From positions 558,001-622,000 of the forward strand of contig NZ_VYSA01000001.1 of assembly GCF_008710745.1 (NCBI RefSeq): a stretch of DNA of 64,000 nt. The letters run 5' to 3'. Source of the stretch: Microbacterium rhizomatis. Lineage in GTDB: Bacteria; Actinomycetota; Actinomycetes; Actinomycetales; Microbacteriaceae. Of this stretch, positions 10,187 to 19,260 are shown piece by piece. The notes below the pieces were generated by a model. The model made no database searches. It worked only from the letters and a program-made list of their open reading frames with translations, and was not told the DNA's origin. The position numbers and the translations under genes were made by a program. Numbering within the stretch: position 1 is the first letter of the stretch; each line of letters begins with the position of its first letter.

Positions 10187-12850
10187 GTGACGGACTCCGC
10201 AAAGCCTACCCTCCTCGTCGTCGACGGCCATTCGCTGGCCTACCGTGCGTTCTTCGCCCTTCCGGTCGAGAACTTCTCCACGAAGGACGGTCAGCACACC
10301 AACGGCATCTACGGATTCCTGGCGATGCTCATCAATCTCATCAAGGCCGAGAAGCCCACGCATATGGCTGTCGCCTTCGACACCTCACGGAAGTCCTTCC
10401 GAACGGACGTGTACCCCGAGTACAAGGCGAACCGCTCCGAGAGCCCCTCCGAATTCAAGGGTCAGATCCCGATCCTGCAAGACTGCCTCGCCGCCATGAG
10501 CATCACGGTGCTGCAGAAGGAAGAGGTCGAAGCGGACGACATCCTCGCCACTCTCGCCACCCAGGGGGCCGCCGCCGGCTTCACCGTGCTGGTCTGTTCC
10601 GGTGACCGCGACACCATCCAGCTCGTCGACGACGACATCACGCTGCTCTATCCGAACGTGCAGGGGGTGTCGCAGCTCAAGCGCTACGACAGGCAGGCCG
10701 TGATCGATCGGTACGGTGTGCCCCCCGAGCAGTACCCCGACATCGCCGCGCTCGTCGGCGAGACCAGTGACAACCTCCCCGGCGTACCCAAGGTGGGGGA
10801 GAAGACGGCGGTGAAGTGGCTCGGCCAGTTCGGGTCGCTCGACGCGCTTCTCGAGAACGCCGACAAGGTGACCGGGGTCGTCGGCGGCAACCTGCGCGAC
10901 AACATCGACGGCGTCCGGCGCAACCGCTCGCTGAACCGCCTGCTGCGCGACGTCGAGCTGCCCGTCACCGTCGCAGATCTCGAAGTGCAGCCGATGGATG
11001 CCCAGGCGGTGCGCGACATCTTCGCCCGGCTCGAGTTCAAGACCCTGATCCCGCGGGTCGCCGAGCTCGCCGGCATCGAGCAGCAGATGGCCGCTGTCTC
11101 TTCTGCGGCCGCCGTTCCGATGCCCGCGCCCGTCGAGCTCACACCCGACGCGCTGAGGGAGTGGCTCGCGGGCGCAGAGGGCGAGGTCGGAGTGACGATC
11201 CAGGTCGAAGGAGGACTGCCGTCACGCATCGGCTTCGCGATCGAGGGAGCCAAGAATACGGTCGTCGAGTCGTCGTGGACGCCCGAAGCCGTCTCCGCCA
11301 TCGCCGACTGGCTGGCGTCCGACGCCCCGAAGGTGTTCAGCGATGCGAAGTCGCAGGTGAAGGCGCTGCGCCGTGCCGGAGTATCGCTCGGCGGGCTCGC
11401 CTTCGACACGGTGCTGGCGGGCTGGCTGATCCGGCCGAGCTTCCCCGACAAGAACCTCGCCGACCTCGTCGATCGCTACCTCGATGAGAAGCTGCCGGTC
11501 GCCGACCCGACGCAGCTCGTGCCGGAGACCGAGGGGGCGACGGCAGGTCAGCTCTCCTGGTTCTCGCTGCGCGTCGCAGAGGCTCAGCGCGCCGAGCTCC
11601 CCGACAGGGTCGGCACCGTGCTCACCGCTATCGAGCTGCCCACTCTGCGCGCTCTCGCCGATATGGAGCTGGCCGGCGTGGCCGTCTCGCACGACAAGCT
11701 CACCGAGTTCTCCGGCGTGCTCGGCGCCCGCGCCGACGCGCTCGCACAAGAGGCATATGCGGCGATCGGTCGCGAGGTCAATCTCGGGTCGCCCAAGCAG
11801 CTGCAGGAGGTGCTCTTCGAAGAGCTCAACCTTCCGAAGACCCGCAAGACCAAGACGGGCTATTCGACGGATGCTGCGGTGCTCGCCGATCTGCAAGAGA
11901 CCAACCCGCATCCGTTCCTCGACCTGCTGCTGCAGCATCGAGAGGCGACGAAGCTCCGGCAGATCATCGAGTCGCTCGACAGTGCCATCCAGAGCACGGC
12001 GAACGGCGGCGACGGCAGGGTGCACACCACGTACGTGCAGACCGGCAGCCAGACGGGGCGGCTGTCGAGCACCGACCCCAATCTGCAGAACATCCCCGTG
12101 CGCACCGACGAGAGCGGCCGCATCCGCGCGGCGTTCGAGGTCGGGTCAGGGTACGAGACGCTGCTCACGGCCGACTACTCGCAGATCGAGATGCGCATCA
12201 TGGCCCATCTGTCCGAAGACCCGGGGCTCGTCGAGGCGTTCAATTCCGGCGAAGACACGCACCGCTTCGTCGGGGCGCGCGTGTTCGGCGTCGACCCGCA
12301 GGACGTCACGCCGGCCATGCGCACGAAGGTCAAGGCGATGTCGTACGGCCTGGTGTACGGTCTCTCCGCGTTCGGCTTGTCCAAGCAGCTGCGCATCGAG
12401 CAGGCTGAGGCCAAGCTGCTGATGACCGAGTACTTCGCGCGGTTCGGCGCGGTCCGCGACTATCTCCGGTCGTCGGTCGAGCAGGCCCGCATCGACGGCT
12501 ACACGGAGACGATCTTCGGTCGGCGGCGTCCGTTCCCCGATCTCACCAGCCCGAACCGGGTGCTGCGCGAGAACGCGGAGCGGGCTGCCCTGAACGCACC
12601 CATCCAGGGCAGCGCGGCCGACATCATGAAGATCGCGCTGTTCCACATTCATGACGAGTTCACCACCCGCGACATGCGGTCGAGGGTGCTGCTGCAGATC
12701 CACGACGAACTCGTCGTCGAGGTCGCCCCGGGGGAGTGGGATGCGGCGGAAGAGGTGGTTCGCTCACGGATGGCCGATGCCGCCACCCTGTCCGTGCCGC
12801 TGGACGTGCAGATCGGGCGCGGCGCGGACTGGAACGAAGCCGGGCACTAG
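10187..12850 (+). CDS. polA: DNA polymerase I
   Basis: 887 residues. The N-terminal 5' nuclease domain (about 5-295; VAFDTSRKSFR, EADDILATLA, GETSDNLPGVPKVGEKTA) removes RNA primers and flaps. The middle region (about 305-490) is a degenerate 3'-5' exonuclease fold: the expected DxE metal motif is absent at VGVTIQVEGG, so no proofreading is expected, as in other actinobacterial PolA. The polymerase domain has motif A TADYSQIEMR, the O-helix region RRRPFPDL with NAPIQGSAADIMK, and motif C QIHDELV. GTG start, leaderless promoter. Confidence 0.97.
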   Translation: MTDSAKPTLLVVDGHSLAYRAFFALPVENFSTKDGQHTNGIYGFLAMLINLIKAEKPTHMAVAFDTSRKSFRTDVYPEYKANRSESPSEFKGQIPILQDCLAAMSITVLQKEEVEADDILATLATQGAAAGFTVLVCSGDRDTIQLVDDDITLLYPNVQGVSQLKRYDRQAVIDRYGVPPEQYPDIAALVGETSDNLPGVPKVGEKTAVKWLGQFGSLDALLENADKVTGVVGGNLRDNIDGVRRNRSLNRLLRDVELPVTVADLEVQPMDAQAVRDIFARLEFKTLIPRVAELAGIEQQMAAVSSAAAVPMPAPVELTPDALREWLAGAEGEVGVTIQVEGGLPSRIGFAIEGAKNTVVESSWTPEAVSAIADWLASDAPKVFSDAKSQVKALRRAGVSLGGLAFDTVLAGWLIRPSFPDKNLADLVDRYLDEKLPVADPTQLVPETEGATAGQLSWFSLRVAEAQRAELPDRVGTVLTAIELPTLRALADMELAGVAVSHDKLTEFSGVLGARADALAQEAYAAIGREVNLGSPKQLQEVLFEELNLPKTRKTKTGYSTDAAVLADLQETNPHPFLDLLLQHREATKLRQIIESLDSAIQSTANGGDGRVHTTYVQTGSQTGRLSSTDPNLQNIPVRTDESGRIRAAFEVGSGYETLLTADYSQIEMRIMAHLSEDPGLVEAFNSGEDTHRFVGARVFGVDPQDVTPAMRTKVKAMSYGLVYGLSAFGLSKQLRIEQAEAKLLMTEYFARFGAVRDYLRSSVEQARIDGYTETIFGRRRPFPDLTSPNRVLRENAERAALNAPIQGSAADIMKIALFHIHDEFTTRDMRSRVLLQIHDELVVEVAPGEWDAAEEVVRSRMADAATLSVPLDVQIGRGADWNEAGH

Positions 12851-12880
12851 GGCTGAAACGCCGACCCAGACAGCTGAACT

Positions 12881-12899
12881 GTGTGGGTCTCGCCCACAC
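12881..12899. terminator. Short hairpin after polA
   Basis: Arms GTGTGGG (12881-12887) and CCCACAC (12893-12899), five-base loop. It lies 31 bases past polA and 31 bases past the stop of the minus-strand short ORF at 12930, so it could serve either. No T-run. Confidence 0.45.
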
Positions 12900-12929
12900 G
12901 CACTCCCGCGGGTGACAAGAGCATCACGG

Positions 12930-12989
12930 TCAGGGCACGACGCCGATCGCGACGTAGAAGCCTGAGAGGGTCTTGGTGTTCTGGGTCAT
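12930..12989 (-). CDS. Candidate 19-residue short ORF in the polA-DUF885 gap
   Basis: Reads MTQNTKTLSGFYVAIGVVP. A GGAGA ribosome site lies 6 bases upstream (12996-13000), a -10-like TATTGT lies at 13067-13072 on the same strand, and a hairpin lies 31 bases past the stop. These parts together make a plausible small transcription unit in the only 320-base gap without a large gene. The C-terminal half is hydrophobic. I do not recognise the peptide. The rest of the gap holds a 12-bp palindrome at 13021-13032, a small AATAC/GTATT inverted repeat at 13069-13082, and the promoter of the next gene. Confidence 0.35.
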   Translation of the reverse strand: MTQNTKTLSGFYVAIGVVP

Positions 12990-13158
12990 GAGAGGTCTCC
13001 GATAAGTCAGCGACAGAGGATCCCGGCCGGGAATGACCAGGTTTTTGCGCGTCCGACTGGGGCAACACAATACATTGGTATTCACCGTGATCCGACGTCT
13101 GAATACTGCGACACGATGGAGGCCTGCGGGAACGTTTGTCACGGCCGCAAGGCATGCC

Positions 13159-13164
13159 TAGGCT
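13159..13164 (+). promoter_or_regulatory. -10 hexamer for the leaderless DUF885 gene
   Basis: TAGGCT, six bases, then ATG at 13171. Confidence 0.6.
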
Positions 13165-13170
13165 CGGGGC

Positions 13171-14847
13171 ATGACCGAATCACCCCGCACCCCGACGCAG
13201 GTCGACACGATCGCCGACGCCTGGGTCGACACTCTCGCCGAGCTTCTGCCGACCGTCGCCACCTACATCGGCCGGTCCGAATTCAATGACCGCTACGGCG
13301 ACTACTCGCCGGCCGGAATGGACCGGCTCGCCGCGGCTGCGCGCCAGACTCTCGACGCTCTCGAGGCGGCGGAGCCCGTCGATGAGATCGACCGCATCAC
13401 CAAGGCCGACCTCAGCCGCGATCTGCGCCTCGACCTCGAGCTGCACGCGTCGGGCTGGCACCTGCGCGACCTGAACGTGATCGCCTCGCCCGCGCAAGAC
13501 ATCCGTGCGGTCTTCGACCTCATGCCGACCGCGACCACCGACGACTGGAGCGTGATCGCCAAACGCTTGAAGGCACTGCCCGCGGCGATCGACGGCTACA
13601 TCGCCACTCTTCGCGAGGGCATCGCCCGCGGCATCGTTCCGGCCCGCCGGCAGGTGACCGAGGTGGTGACCCAGATCGCGCGATACACCGCCGACACCGG
13701 ATTCTTCGCCTCCTTCGCCAGCGACGCGAGCCCTGAGGAGGGGCAGTTGCCGGCATCCCTCGCCCGCGAGCTCGCCGACAATGCCAACGCGGCCCGCGTC
13801 GCGTATGACGGCCTCGCGAGCTTCCTCACCGGAGAGCTTGCACCGGTCGCAGGGGACAAGGATGCTGTCGGGCGCGAGCTCTACGCCCTGCAGTCGCAGC
13901 GCTTCCTCGGTGCCACGATCGACCTCGATGAGACGTACGAATGGGGCGTGCAGGAGCTCGCGCGCATGGTGGCCGAGCAGGAGGCGATCGCGAACGAGAT
14001 CCTCGAGGGCGCATCGGTCGAAGAGGCCATCGCCTTCCTCGAGGAGGACGCCAGCCGCAAGCTCCACGGCACGGACGAACTGCAGAAGTGGATGCAGGTC
14101 ACCAGCGACAGCGCGATCGAGGAGCTCGGTAAGACCCACTTCGACATCCCCGAACCCATCCGCAAGCTCGAATGCATGATCGCGCCGACGAACGAGGGCG
14201 GGATCTACTACACCGGTCCCACCGACGACTTCTCACGCCCTGGGCGCATGTGGTGGTCTGTTCCGGAGGGCGTCGACACGTTCGACACGTGGCGCGAGCT
14301 GACGACGGTCTACCACGAGGGCGTCCCAGGCCATCACCTGCAGATCGCGCAGGCGGTGTACAACCGGGCCGAGCTGAACACGTGGCGTCGTCTTCTGGCC
14401 GGCACGTCGGGCCACGCGGAGGGGTGGGCGCTGTACGCCGAGAGACTGATGGAGGATCTCGGTTTCCTCGACGATCCGGCAGACCGCCTCGGGATGCTCG
14501 ATGGCCAGCGTATGCGCGCCGCCCGCGTGGTGCTGGACATCGGCGTTCACCTCGAAAAGCCCCGCCTCGACGGCACGGGAACGTGGGACGCCGAGTACGC
14601 GCTGGAGTTCATGATGCGGAATGTGAACATGCCCCCCGAGTTCGTGAAGTTCGAGGTGAACCGTTACCTCGGATGGCCGGGACAGGCGCCGTCGTACAAG
14701 GTCGGCCAGCGCATCTGGGAGCAGGCGCGAGACGACTACAAGGCCGCGCGCGGCGACGCGTTCGACATCAAGGACTTCCACAAGCGCGCCCTCGACATGG
14801 GGGGAGTGGGCCTGGACACGCTGCGCGAAGCCCTGCTCGAGAGCTGA
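13171..14847 (+). CDS. DUF885 family protein, probable metallo-carboxypeptidase-like
   Basis: 558 residues. Mostly helical N-terminal part. The signature HEGVPGHHLQ begins at about residue 382 and resembles the zinc-binding HExxH helix of M2/M32-type peptidases; GHAEGWALYAERL follows about 35 residues later and would supply a third ligand. No signal peptide or membrane segment, so cytoplasmic. Peptidase activity is an inference from the motif. Starts without a leader behind TAGGCT. Confidence 0.88.
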   Translation: MTESPRTPTQVDTIADAWVDTLAELLPTVATYIGRSEFNDRYGDYSPAGMDRLAAAARQTLDALEAAEPVDEIDRITKADLSRDLRLDLELHASGWHLRDLNVIASPAQDIRAVFDLMPTATTDDWSVIAKRLKALPAAIDGYIATLREGIARGIVPARRQVTEVVTQIARYTADTGFFASFASDASPEEGQLPASLARELADNANAARVAYDGLASFLTGELAPVAGDKDAVGRELYALQSQRFLGATIDLDETYEWGVQELARMVAEQEAIANEILEGASVEEAIAFLEEDASRKLHGTDELQKWMQVTSDSAIEELGKTHFDIPEPIRKLECMIAPTNEGGIYYTGPTDDFSRPGRMWWSVPEGVDTFDTWRELTTVYHEGVPGHHLQIAQAVYNRAELNTWRRLLAGTSGHAEGWALYAERLMEDLGFLDDPADRLGMLDGQRMRAARVVLDIGVHLEKPRLDGTGTWDAEYALEFMMRNVNMPPEFVKFEVNRYLGWPGQAPSYKVGQRIWEQARDDYKAARGDAFDIKDFHKRALDMGGVGLDTLREALLES

Positions 14848-14925
14848 TCGTCGGGCGGGCCGTGCGCAGGGAATGATGGACAGCATCCTGCGTTTACATG
14901 CGTATGAATGAAAAGGATGCCTGAC

Positions 14926-15963
14926 ATGACCGCACCCACCACCGTCGATCTCGGACTCGACACGTTCGGCGACATCACCCGCGACCAGAACGGCGAATTC
15001 GTGAGCGGAGCGGAGACGATCCGCAATGTCGTCGATCAAGCGGTACTCGCCGACGAGGTCGGACTGGCGTTCTTCGGGGTGGGGGAGCACCACCGGCGCG
15101 AGTTCGCCATCTCGAGCCCGGAGATCGTGCTGGCGGCGGCCGCGGCGCGCACCGAGAGCATCCACCTGGGTACCGCGGTGACGGTCCTCTCGTCCGACGA
15201 TCCGGTTCGGGTGTACGAGCGCTTCGCGACCCTCGACGCCGTATCGAATGGGCGAGCCGAGGTCATCCTGGGGCGCGGATCGTTCATCGAGTCCTTCCCC
15301 CTCTTCGGGTACGACCTGCGCGACTACGAGGTGCTGTTCGAGGAGAAACTCGATCTGTTCCACCAGCTGATGACGGAGAAGCCCGTCACGTGGCAGGGCA
15401 CCACCCGCGCCGCACTCGACGCCGCAGACGTGTTCCCCAAGACCGCGAACGGACTGAAGGCGTGGATCGGTGTGGGCGGATCCCCGGAGTCGGTGGTACG
15501 GGCCGCACGATACGGCTACGGGCTGATGCTCGCGATCATCGGCGGCCCCGCCGATCGCTTCCGCCCTTTCGTCGACCTGTACCACCGCTCTCTCGATTCG
15601 TTCGGGCGCGAGACCCTGCCCGTGGGCGTTCATTCGCCCGGCCACATCGCCGAGACCGATCAGCAGGCGTGGGACGAGGCCTATGAGGGCTTCGAGTCGA
15701 TGAACAACACGATCGGGCGCGAGCGCGGCTGGCCCCCGTACAGCCGGATGCGGTTCCAGCACGATGTCGGCCCGGAGGGTGCCCTCTACGTGGGTTCGCC
15801 CGAGACGGTGGCTCGCAAGATCGCCGCGACCGTGCAGACCTTGGGTGTGGCCCGGTTCGACATGAAGTTCTCGACCGGCACCCTCTCGCACGAGAAGATG
15901 ATGCGATCGATCGAGCTGTACGGCACGAAGGTCGCTCCGATCGTGCACGACCTGCTCGCGTGA
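14926..15963 (+). CDS. LLM-class flavin-dependent oxidoreductase (luciferase-like)
   Basis: 345 residues forming a TIM barrel of the bacterial luciferase family. Evidence: GLDTFGDI at the first strand, GVGEHHRREFAISSPEIVLAAAA, LGTAVTVLSSDDPVRVYERFATLD, the RAEVILGRGSF segment, and AWIGVGGSPESVVRAARYG. Members use reduced FMN and oxygen or F420. I chose ATG 14926 because AAAGGA lies 9 bases upstream; ATGs at 14908 and 14917 lack a ribosome site. The substrate is not evident from neighbours. Confidence 0.9.
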   Translation: MTAPTTVDLGLDTFGDITRDQNGEFVSGAETIRNVVDQAVLADEVGLAFFGVGEHHRREFAISSPEIVLAAAAARTESIHLGTAVTVLSSDDPVRVYERFATLDAVSNGRAEVILGRGSFIESFPLFGYDLRDYEVLFEEKLDLFHQLMTEKPVTWQGTTRAALDAADVFPKTANGLKAWIGVGGSPESVVRAARYGYGLMLAIIGGPADRFRPFVDLYHRSLDSFGRETLPVGVHSPGHIAETDQQAWDEAYEGFESMNNTIGRERGWPPYSRMRFQHDVGPEGALYVGSPETVARKIAATVQTLGVARFDMKFSTGTLSHEKMMRSIELYGTKVAPIVHDLLA

Positions 15964-15984
15964 GTGTCGCGCTCTGACGGAACG

Positions 15985-15990
15985 TAGGCT
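15985..15990 (+). promoter_or_regulatory. -10 hexamer for leaderless SGNH gene 1
   Basis: TAGGCT, six bases, then GTG at 15997. Confidence 0.6.
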
Positions 15991-15996
15991 GGAGTC

Positions 15997-16758
15997 GTGG
16001 CCTCCGTCAGATTCGTCGCGATCGGCGACTCCTTCACCGAGGGCGTCGGCGACGACCTCCCGGACGGTCGCGTGCGCGGCTGGGCAGACATCGCGGCGCA
16101 GGGGTGGGCCGACGCCTCGCGTGAGCCGATCGAATACGCCAATCTCGCGATCCGCGGCAAGCTCGCCTGGCCGATCGTGCAGCAGCAGCTCGAGCCGGCC
16201 CTTGCGCTGAAGCCGACCCATCTGTCCTTCAACGGCGGCGGCAACGACATGCTTCGTCCGCGCACGTCCATCGCGCATATCGCTGACGCATTCAGCCGAG
16301 TGCTCCGGCGTTGTGACGAAGAAGGCGTCACCCTCCTCCTCCTCTCCGGCGCGAATCCGTCCGCGCAGCTCCCGCTCTCGCCGCTCATCCAGCGCCGCGG
16401 CGATCTCCTCTCGGAGGCGGTCGTGGCGCGCGTCGCGGATCGATCTGATGTCATCCGTGCGCTCAACTGGCCCGATCGCGAGCTCTCGACCCCGACGTAC
16501 TGGTCGGAAGATCGGCTGCACATGAACTCGCGCGGCCACCACCGGGTCGCGGCGCGGGTGCTCTCCGCCCTCGGACTGGAGCCGCCCGCGGAGTGGTGGT
16601 CGCTTCCCGAACTCCCGGAGGCGGTGCGGCCGGATGCGCGCACGTATTACCGTGATCACCTCGGCCCGTGGGTTCGCCGGCGCCTCACGGGAACCTCTTC
16701 CGGTGACGGACGAGAACCGAAGTACGCGGAGTGGGTCGAACTGACGCCGACGGCCTGA
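15997..16758 (+). CDS. SGNH/GDSL-family hydrolase, copy 1
   Basis: 253 residues. Block I GDSFTEG carries the nucleophilic serine, block III GGGND the oxyanion asparagine, and block V DRLHMNSRGHH the catalytic Asp and His. No signal peptide, so probably cytoplasmic. Clearly paralogous to the protein at 45907: both share GDSFTEG, YANLA-RGKL, EPALALKP and the DRLH block. Substrate unknown; the family includes esterases and lipases. Convergent with the reductase gene, 9 bases apart. Confidence 0.9.
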   Translation: MASVRFVAIGDSFTEGVGDDLPDGRVRGWADIAAQGWADASREPIEYANLAIRGKLAWPIVQQQLEPALALKPTHLSFNGGGNDMLRPRTSIAHIADAFSRVLRRCDEEGVTLLLLSGANPSAQLPLSPLIQRRGDLLSEAVVARVADRSDVIRALNWPDRELSTPTYWSEDRLHMNSRGHHRVAARVLSALGLEPPAEWWSLPELPEAVRPDARTYYRDHLGPWVRRRLTGTSSGDGREPKYAEWVELTPTA

Positions 16759-16767
16759 CTCGGCAGG

Positions 16768-17343
16768 TCAGGCGGGTGGGGCGACCGAGTAGACGAGCCT
16801 CGCGAATTGACCGGTGCGATCCACGGATTCGAGGCGCAGCCGATTCGACTCGATCCGCCGGGGGAGAAGCGGACGACCCGAGACGAGCGTGACGGGGGCA
16901 ACCGACACCCGCAGCTCGTCGAGACGCCCCGCGTCCGCGAACTGACCCACCAGATCGCCGCCGCCCACGAGCCACACGTCGCGGTGACCTGCGGCCGCTG
17001 CGATCTCATCCCAGTGTTCGTCTACCGAGCCGCGGACGAACCGGACGTCGGCGCCGGCGACACGCGGGAGATCGCGAGTCGTGAAGACGAAGGTGGGCCG
17101 TGCGCCGTAGAACTCTTGCCATTTCTCGGGATGCTCGGTCAGCCGCTCGTGCGCGACGACCCACTCGTAGGTCGTTGAGCCCTCGACAATGACGCCGACG
17201 TTCGCGAGGAAGTCGGCGAAGCCGGTGTCGCCCGTCTCCGCGCTCTCGCCGCCCGGCACACGGAACAGCCAGTCGAGCGAGTCCGAATCGTCGGCGAGGA
17301 AGCCGTTGAGCGTCGTCGCCGTGTAGAAGATCGTGCGAGGCAT
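16768..17343 (-). CDS. Dihydrofolate reductase / RibD C-terminal family protein
   Basis: 191 residues from ATG 17343. The N-terminus RTIFYTATTLNGFLADDSDSLDWL is typical of RibD-C proteins. DVWLVGGGDLVGQFADAGRLDEL is the nucleotide-binding glycine loop. Such stand-alone proteins are NADPH-dependent reductases of unknown substrate and need not act on folate or riboflavin. ATG lies 7 bases after TACCGT (17351-17356), so it may be leaderless. It lies 40 bases downstream of the MFS gene on the same strand. Confidence 0.85.
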   Translation of the reverse strand: MPRTIFYTATTLNGFLADDSDSLDWLFRVPGGESAETGDTGFADFLANVGVIVEGSTTYEWVVAHERLTEHPEKWQEFYGARPTFVFTTRDLPRVAGADVRFVRGSVDEHWDEIAAAAGHRDVWLVGGGDLVGQFADAGRLDELRVSVAPVTLVSGRPLLPRRIESNRLRLESVDRTGQFARLVYSVAPPA

Positions 17344-17350
17344 GGCTGCC

Positions 17351-17356
17351 ACGGTA
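17351..17356 (-). promoter_or_regulatory. -10-like hexamer before the RibD-like gene
   Basis: TACCGT on the minus strand, seven bases before ATG 17343. Confidence 0.35.
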
Positions 17357-17383
17357 GCCACAGCATCCGACATGCGTACCGGT

Positions 17384-18706
17384 TCAGCGACGTGGGCGGC
17401 GCGGCTGGTCCAGCCCGAGCCTGATGCGCGTGCGCTTGCGCTCGCGCACGATGAAGAAGGAACCGACGAGCCAGAGCGGGACCTGGGTGAGGAACGCGAG
17501 CCGGAACGCCTCCAGCGTGAAGGTGCCGGGCGTTCCGGCGCCCTGCAGATCCAGCGCCAGACCGATCAAGAAGATCGCGATCAGACCGGCGAGGAACCCG
17601 CCAACGTTCGTGATGCCCGTAGCGGTGCTGAGGCGATGACTCGGGTTGTGCGTGCGCGCGTGGTCGAACGCGATCATGGATGCGGGGCCGCCCGTGGCCA
17701 GGGCGATGGCCAGCACGAACAGCAGCCAGAGCGGAGCGGGCCCGGGCCATGCGATCACGACGAGCCACGCCACCATCTGCACGCCGATCGTCGGGAGCAC
17801 GAGCGCGCGGGAGCGCATGTGGGGAATGCGCGTGGAAAGCGCCCCCATGACGGGGCTGATCGCGATGCTCGTGAGCACGAGCACGGTCGTGATCCCGGCA
17901 GCCTCCGCCTGGGTGCGCCCTTCGCCCGCCGTCAGGAACGGGATTCCCCAGAGCATGACGAACGCGGTGCCGGCGAACGGGGTCGTGAAATGCGACCAGA
18001 ACGCGAGGCGAGTCCCTGGATGCGACCACGCCGCTCGGATCCCCACGCGATTGTCGATCGCGGAGGTGACCACGCGGACCGCGCCGGTATCGGTGTTGAC
18101 CGAGACATCCGACGCGCGATCCGGCGGGTGATTGCGGATCACGCCGAAGACGAGGACCGCGAACAGAAGGCCCAGCCCGGCGATGCTGCCGAACGTGATC
18201 GACCACGACGTGGCGTGCAGCAGCGCGGCGAGCGGGATGATCGCGATGATCTGCCCGAGCTGACCGAAGATCCCGGTCACCTGCACCATGATCGGGGCGC
18301 GCTGCGAGGGGAACCACGTCGCGATCACCCGCAGAACGCTCGGGAAAACCGCGGCGTCGCCCGCACCGATCAGCATGCGTGCGACGATCGCGACGCCGAC
18401 GTTCGGAGAGAAGGCGATGACGAGTTGACCTGTGGCCATCAGCACCATCCCGAGGGTGATGATGGGGCGCGCGCCCACACGGTCGAGCCAGACGCCGACC
18501 GGAATCTGCATGAACCCGTAAACGCCCAGCTGGAGCACCGCGAACAGCGACAGGGTCGAGGCATCCACGTGGAAACGGTCGGCGGTGTCGACACCGACCG
18601 CAGCCAGCGACGTGCGGTTCGTCACCGCCAGCACGTAGGCCGCTACCGCGACTCCCCAGATGAGCCACGCCCGCCACGACGGAGACGTGCGTATGGGAAT
18701 AGTCAC
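17384..18706 (-). CDS. MFS transporter
   Basis: 440 residues, about 12 membrane helices in two halves. The loop between helices 2 and 3 carries the family motif GVWLDRVGAR. Helices 4-5 contain IGAGDAAVFPSVLRVIATWFP, as in anion:cation symporter-like and hexuronate-type members. Basic cytoplasmic tail RERKRTRIRLG. GTG start; a TAGTCT hexamer at 18740-18745 would give a short leader without a clear ribosome site. Substrate not deducible. Confidence 0.9.
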   Translation of the reverse strand: MTIPIRTSPSWRAWLIWGVAVAAYVLAVTNRTSLAAVGVDTADRFHVDASTLSLFAVLQLGVYGFMQIPVGVWLDRVGARPIITLGMVLMATGQLVIAFSPNVGVAIVARMLIGAGDAAVFPSVLRVIATWFPSQRAPIMVQVTGIFGQLGQIIAIIPLAALLHATSWSITFGSIAGLGLLFAVLVFGVIRNHPPDRASDVSVNTDTGAVRVVTSAIDNRVGIRAAWSHPGTRLAFWSHFTTPFAGTAFVMLWGIPFLTAGEGRTQAEAAGITTVLVLTSIAISPVMGALSTRIPHMRSRALVLPTIGVQMVAWLVVIAWPGPAPLWLLFVLAIALATGGPASMIAFDHARTHNPSHRLSTATGITNVGGFLAGLIAIFLIGLALDLQGAGTPGTFTLEAFRLAFLTQVPLWLVGSFFIVRERKRTRIRLGLDQPRRPRR

Positions 18707-18768
18707 GGCGATCCGGGATCGGGGGAGGGGAGCACCCCCAGACTATCGTCCGGTGCCAGGGGCTCGGA

Positions 18769-19260
18769 TCAGTCGCCGTCCCGCACGAGGCGCACGAAGG
18801 CGCGGACATGCTCGCCGAGGGCCTCGATCCGCCGATCCCGCGCCGCCTCCGCGTCGAAGCCCAGGTAGGCCATCGGGGGGAGCTTGCGGGCGTTCGCGGA
18901 ACACTCGAAGTTCGCGCACGCCAGTGTTCCGACTGTGTCACCCCTGCGACCCGCGGCTCCGCCGCGCTTCGCACTGTAGAAGACGACGTCGTTGGGGAGC
19001 GTGACGTCTTCGCACCAGGAGCACTGCGCACGGGCGCGCAACTTCGCATCGGTGGCGCGCAGGATGACGCCGAACGGCTCTTCATCGATCTCGACCACGG
19101 CGTAGCCGAACTGCGGCGACTTGGCGTCACGCCACCCGAGGTACGACAGGCGATCCCACGAGAGCTCGTCCAGATCTGTGGGCATCGAGATCGCCTTGCG
19201 TTCGCGGACGGACGCATTGACGAACGCGCCGCGGATGAGCGTTTCGGAGAGGGGGTTCAT
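18769..19260 (-). CDS. FBP-domain protein (EF-G-binding-type treble-clef zinc finger)
   Basis: 163 residues. The C-terminal half has a zinc finger with CSWC and, about 40 residues later, CANFEC, the pattern of the FBP / elongation-factor-G-binding C-terminal domain (the family of FusB-like ribosome rescue proteins). The N-terminal part (LSWDRLSYLGWRD) fits the same family. Role in translation is inferred from family only. Its ATG overlaps the stop of the TetR gene (ATGA), so the regulator and this protein form one operon. Confidence 0.8.
   Translation of the reverse strand: MNPLSETLIRGAFVNASVRERKAISMPTDLDELSWDRLSYLGWRDAKSPQFGYAVVEIDEEPFGVILRATDAKLRARAQCSWCEDVTLPNDVVFYSAKRGGAAGRRGDTVGTLACANFECSANARKLPPMAYLGFDAEAARDRRIEALGEHVRAFVRLVRDGD

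Noticed and set aside
13021..13032. 12-bp palindrome TCCCGGCCGGGA as an operator
   Set aside because: GC-only palindromes of this size are frequent by chance at this composition and it does not sit at a clear promoter.
12847..13155. 102-codon minus-strand frame in the polA-DUF885 gap
   Set aside because: Runs from within the DUF885 promoter to the polA stop without a ribosome site; overlaps the better-supported 19-codon frame.
14233..16659. 808-codon minus-strand frame opposite DUF885, LLM and SGNH genes
   Set aside because: Crosses three well-supported genes in antisense; low-complexity residue mix typical of GC-driven shadows.
17139..19217. 692-codon minus-strand frame spanning the MFS and FBP genes
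   Set aside because: Out of frame with the real MFS gene and composed of Arg/His/Gly-rich shadow sequence.
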